Positions 5,476 to 7,953 of a stretch of 7,953 bases of DNA are shown here, piece by piece. The notes beneath the pieces were generated by a model. The model ran no database searches. It was not told where the DNA came from and saw nothing but the letters and a program-made list of their open reading frames with translations. The number at the start of each line of letters is the position of its first letter. The stretch's first letter is position 1. The DNA comes from an uncultured Desulfovibrio sp. (GTDB taxonomy: Bacteria; Desulfobacterota; Desulfovibrionia; Desulfovibrionales; Desulfovibrionaceae), in the NCBI GenBank assembly GCA_947177645.1, contig CAMWVJ010000049.1, positions 1-7,953 on the forward strand, given 5' to 3'. Position numbers and translations under genes: made by a program.

Positions 5476-6897
5476 CTAGGAAATGAGCAAGAGCACGAGC
5501 AGCTGCCCCATGAGGATGCGCAATATCATGGTGACGGGATAGACCGTCGAATAGCCCGTGGCCGCCACCTCGCCGCCATAATACTGCATGGCGAAGGCCA
5601 GCGCCGGCGGGTCGGTCATGCTGCCCGCCAGCATGCCGCAAATGGTGGGGAAGTTGATTTTCCACACCGCGCGGCAGAAGAGGGCGGCGGTGAACAGCGG
5701 CACAAAGGTGATGATGGCGCCGATGCCCATCCAGCGCAAGCCCGGGCCGTTGACCACGGTATCAACAAAGCCCGTGCCCGCATAGAGGCCCACGCAGGCC
5801 ATGAAGAGCAGGATGCCGATCTCGCGCATGAGGTTGTTGGCGCCCGGGCGCATATACCAGGTGAGCCCGGCGAAGCGCTGCACCCGGGCGAGGATGATGG
5901 CGAGCACCAGCGTGCCGCCGGCCACGCCGAGGCGCAGCCCCGTGGGCAGCCCGGGCACGAAGACCGGGATGCTGCCGATGAACACGCCCGCGAAGATGCC
6001 GATGAAGATGGCGAGCATGTTGGGGTGCTCGAGATGGGCCGGTTCATTGCCCACGAGCTTCGCCAGGGCGTCGGCCCCGGGGCCTTTGGGAACGATGATT
6101 TTATCGTCCAGCCTGAGCCGCCACTTGCCGTTCCAGGCATATTCGTTCCTGCCGCGGATGAGCACCCTGATGTCCGCGTCCGCCGGTGCCACGGCGGCGA
6201 GCTCGCGCCCGGAGACGGCGCCGCTCGTGACGAGTAGGGTCTCCGTGTCCGCAAGGTCGAGCTGCTCGTGGTGCTCGGGCTTCGCGGCCCTGAGCCGTGC
6301 CAGCTCCTCGCCCACATTGATTTTGAACAGCCCCTTGAGCAGCATCATGGTGAGGATGATGCCGAAGATGCCGAAGGGATAGGCCACGGCATAGGCCATG
6401 CCGATGACCTTGAGGCCCTGCGCCACCACGTCCGGCGCGCCGCCCACCATGCTCCAGGCCTCGTTGGCTGAGCCCAGGGCAGGGGTATTGGTCACGGCGC
6501 CGCTGAAGATGCCCGCGGTCTGCGGCACGGAAAGGCCGAACGCGGCAAAGCAGGCCGCGGCCAGAAGCGCCCCGCAAAGCACCACATAGACGGCCGCGCC
6601 GCAGAGCTTGAGGCCCTGGTCGCGCAGCGACTCAACAAAGGTGGGCCCCACGGCCATGCCGATGGCGTAGACAAAGAGGATGAGGCCGAATTCGCGCGTG
6701 AAGGACAATACCTTCGGGTCGAGCGAAAGGCCCATGTGCCCCAGGATGATGCCGCTGAACAGGATGCCGCCGATGCCGAAGCTGACGCCGAAGACCCGGA
6801 TGCGCCCGAGCAGGATGCCGAGGGCGATGGTGATGCTGAGCACCAGCGTGGTCTGCACGGCGCCGTGCGTGATAAAGAGCTTGGTCAGTAAGTCCAT
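5476..6897 (-). CDS. AspT/YidE-type (AAE family) transporter, probable C4-dicarboxylate exchanger
   Basis: The 473-residue membrane protein has two homologous halves, each with about five or six helices, around a soluble domain. The duplicated signature of the aspartate:alanine exchanger family is visible: GIFSGAVTNTPALGSANEA (129-147) and GMLAGSMTDPPALAFA (421-436). GGILFSGIILGHMG (43-56) and GLRLGVAGGTLVLAIILA (320-337) are the paired earlier segments. The cytoplasmic middle part, about 215-283, resembles one RCK_C (TrkA_C) domain, where AspT and YidE have two. The family includes AspT and the succinate exporter SucE of Corynebacterium. Placement between frdB and malic enzyme points to dicarboxylate traffic, such as fumarate or malate in and succinate out; this is inference. 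I chose the ATG at 6897 because it starts directly before helix 1 and has GGAG 9 bases upstream. The frame is open back to 7110 but there overlaps frdB. The gap to frdB is 80 bases. Confidence 0.85.
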   Translation of the reverse strand: MDLLTKLFITHGAVQTTLVLSITIALGILLGRIRVFGVSFGIGGILFSGIILGHMGLSLDPKVLSFTREFGLILFVYAIGMAVGPTFVESLRDQGLKLCGAAVYVVLCGALLAAACFAAFGLSVPQTAGIFSGAVTNTPALGSANEAWSMVGGAPDVVAQGLKVIGMAYAVAYPFGIFGIILTMMLLKGLFKINVGEELARLRAAKPEHHEQLDLADTETLLVTSGAVSGRELAAVAPADADIRVLIRGRNEYAWNGKWRLRLDDKIIVPKGPGADALAKLVGNEPAHLEHPNMLAIFIGIFAGVFIGSIPVFVPGLPTGLRLGVAGGTLVLAIILARVQRFAGLTWYMRPGANNLMREIGILLFMACVGLYAGTGFVDTVVNGPGLRWMGIGAIITFVPLFTAALFCRAVWKINFPTICGMLAGSMTDPPALAFAMQYYGGEVAATGYSTVYPVTMILRILMGQLLVLLLIS

Positions 6898-6929
6898 CTC
6901 GGCGGACTCCGCAAATGTTGGAGAAACGG

Positions 6930-6971
6930 CCCCGGCGCCCGGGCAAAACGCCGCAAGCGCCGGAGCCGGGG
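6930..6971 (-). repeat. GC-rich alternative stem-loops between frdB and the transporter gene
   Basis: CCCCGGC (6930-6936) can pair with GCCGGGG (6965-6971). Alternatively CCGGCGC (6932-6938) can pair with GCGCCGG (6957-6963). The self-complementary GCCCGGGC (6937-6944) lies inside. The two main pairings exclude each other. With no T run this is more likely an mRNA processing or stability element within the operon than a terminator. It could reduce expression of the transporter and malic enzyme relative to Frd. Confidence 0.4.
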
Positions 6972-6977
6972 TAAGGG

Positions 6978-7757
6978 CTAGTCGTTCTTGTCCGGGCAAC
7001 CCACGAGCTTGTTGCGGATGAAGTCCGGGATGATGGCCTTGACCGATTCCAGCGTCACCATGCGGCGCATGACGCCGAGCTGATCCTGCAGGGGGATCTG
7101 CTTGGGGCACACATTGTCGCAGGCGAGCAGGCCCATGCAGCCGAAAACGCCGCTGTCATCGCCGATGAGCTCATAATAGTCGGATGACTTGCGCTCGTCG
7201 CGCGGGTCGATATAGAAGCGCGCGAGGCGGTTGATGGACGTGGCACCGATGAAGTCGTCGCGCATGCGCGCGGTGCCGCAGGCGGCCACGCAGCAGCCGC
7301 ACTCCACGCAGCGGTCGAGCTCGAAGATCTGGTTGGCGAGCTCGTTGTCCATGCGCTCTTCCGGCGCGTTTTCGTCGAACTGCTTTTTCGTGTGTATCCA
7401 GGACTCGATCTTCTTGCCCACGCCGCGGAACCAAGTCCCCGTATCCACGGAGAGGTCGCCCAAGAGCTTGAACACGGGCAGCGGGTGCAGGGTGATCTTG
7501 TCCGGCAAATCGGCCGTCTGCGTGTGGCAGGCGAGGCCGGGGCGCCCGTTGATGACCATGCCGCACGAGCCGCAGATGCCCGCCCGGCAGCAGAAGTCGA
7601 ACTGGAGGGTGGGGTCCTGCTCCTCGCGGATCTTGTTGAGCGCGATGAACAGGGTCATGCTCGGGGTCTCCTCCAGCGTATAGGTCTGCATATGCGGCTT
7701 TGAGTCCGGGTCCGCCGGGTTGTAGCGGAAGATTTCAAAGGTCAGCGTGCGTCCCAT
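6978..7757 (-). CDS. frdB: Fumarate reductase iron-sulfur subunit FrdB
   Basis: This 259-residue protein relays electrons from the membrane quinol-oxidising subunit to the flavin of FrdA at the cytoplasmic face of the membrane. The N-terminal ferredoxin-like domain binds [2Fe-2S] through C57, C62, C65 and C77 (CRAGICGSC then C at 77). The C-terminal domain has CVECGCCVAAC and GCMGLLACDNVCP. C150, C153, C156 and C217 should bind [4Fe-4S], and C160, C207 and C213 should bind [3Fe-4S], with spacings like E. coli FrdB. The CVECGCCVAACGT segment (Gly after the fourth Cys in place of Pro, and an extra Cys at 155) and YYELIGDDSGVFGCM closely resemble the epsilon- and deltaproteobacterial (Wolinella, Campylobacter) enzymes with a dihaem cytochrome b. 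The ATG follows the frdA stop by two bases, and AGGGAG lies 8 bases upstream. Succinate dehydrogenase is the reverse activity and cannot be excluded. Confidence 0.95.
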   Translation of the reverse strand: MGRTLTFEIFRYNPADPDSKPHMQTYTLEETPSMTLFIALNKIREEQDPTLQFDFCCRAGICGSCGMVINGRPGLACHTQTADLPDKITLHPLPVFKLLGDLSVDTGTWFRGVGKKIESWIHTKKQFDENAPEERMDNELANQIFELDRCVECGCCVAACGTARMRDDFIGATSINRLARFYIDPRDERKSSDYYELIGDDSGVFGCMGLLACDNVCPKQIPLQDQLGVMRRMVTLESVKAIIPDFIRNKLVGCPDKND

Positions 7758-7759
7758 CG

Positions 7760-7953
7760 TTATGCTCCCTGGGCTTCTTTTTTCTCGGCGAAGGGCACGA
7801 GCTTTTCCGCGGGGATGTCCGGCCCGTCGATGATCTTGCCGCCGCCATAGCCACGGTCGCCGGGCGGCAGGATGAAGAAGGGCGTGGCCTCCTCATAGCT
7901 GAGGGTGGGCAGGGTGTCGCCCGGCTTCCAGGTGGCGAGGGTGCGCTTGAGCC
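7760..7953 (-). CDS. frdA: Fumarate reductase flavoprotein subunit FrdA, C-terminal end (partial)
   Basis: Only the last 63 residues are in the window, and the gene continues past the right edge. The tail reads RTLATWKPGDTLPTLSYEEA, then LPPGDRGYGGGKII, and ends PFAEKKEAQGA before TAA. The pattern of a Trp-Pro/Gly-Asp stretch, L-P-x-L-x-Y-E-E and P-P-G-x-R-G-Y-G is what I know from the C-terminus of Wolinella/Campylobacter-type FrdA. In the whole enzyme this subunit carries covalent FAD and the fumarate site. The stop is two bases before frdB, so the two are translationally coupled. In this type of operon the cytochrome b subunit gene (frdC) usually comes before frdA, and would lie beyond the window. 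Confidence 0.88.
   Translation of the reverse strand, partial: LKRTLATWKPGDTLPTLSYEEATPFFILPPGDRGYGGGKIIDGPDIPAEKLVPFAEKKEAQGA

Noticed and set aside
4075..6237. Very long plus-strand open frame (720 codons) opposite malic enzyme and the transporter
   Set aside because: Its translation is Arg/Gly/His/Ala-rich with no domain and it runs antisense to two clear genes. Long antisense frames are expected in DNA with such strong GC third-position bias.
6898..7110. Upstream extension of the transporter reading frame
   Set aside because: It would overlap frdB by more than 130 bases and adds a Pro/Ala/Gly-rich stretch. The ATG at 6897 sits right before the first helix with a GGAG site.

Overview
The window looks like a chromosomal piece of a GC-rich, anaerobic, C4-dicarboxylate-metabolising proteobacterium. 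A Desulfovibrio-like sulfate reducer (Desulfovibrionaceae) is my best guess. The reasons are the Wolinella/Desulfovibrio-type fumarate reductase FrdB and FrdA tail, a complete tripartite TRAP transporter with separate Q and M subunits, and strong G/C third-position bias. The taxon is inferred from gene content and protein character, not from a search.

Layout. Positions 1-228 hold no convincing gene. They are more AT-rich than the rest and full of inverted repeats. Positions 229-885 (+) encode a small four-helix membrane protein of unknown function. Positions 1009-4007 (+) hold a TRAP transporter in the order dctP (periplasmic binding protein), a long intergenic region with a very strong 14-bp hairpin, dctQ (small membrane subunit) and dctM (large membrane subunit). 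A symmetrical hairpin flanked by A and T runs (4042-4071) follows and can terminate transcription from both sides. Everything to its right is on the minus strand. In transcription order this is the C-terminal end of frdA (cut by the right edge), frdB, an AspT/YidE-type (AAE family) transporter with a single RCK_C domain, and a short single-domain malic enzyme.

How the genes fit together. The minus-strand cluster reads as a fumarate/malate module. FrdAB reduces fumarate to succinate, the AAE-family carrier plausibly exchanges C4-dicarboxylates (for example fumarate or malate in, succinate out), and malic enzyme turns malate into pyruvate, CO2 and NAD(P)H. Together with a fumarase elsewhere this would allow fumarate or malate disproportionation. 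The convergent TRAP system is a high-affinity carboxylate importer. C4-dicarboxylates are a reasonable guess for its substrate because of the neighbours, but the sequence does not prove it.

I found no mobile element, CRISPR array, tRNA/rRNA or evident new defence or biosynthetic system. The points most worth a second look are the AAE transporter built into the frd operon, the hairpin separating dctP from dctQM, the structured 5' intergenic region and the orphan membrane protein.
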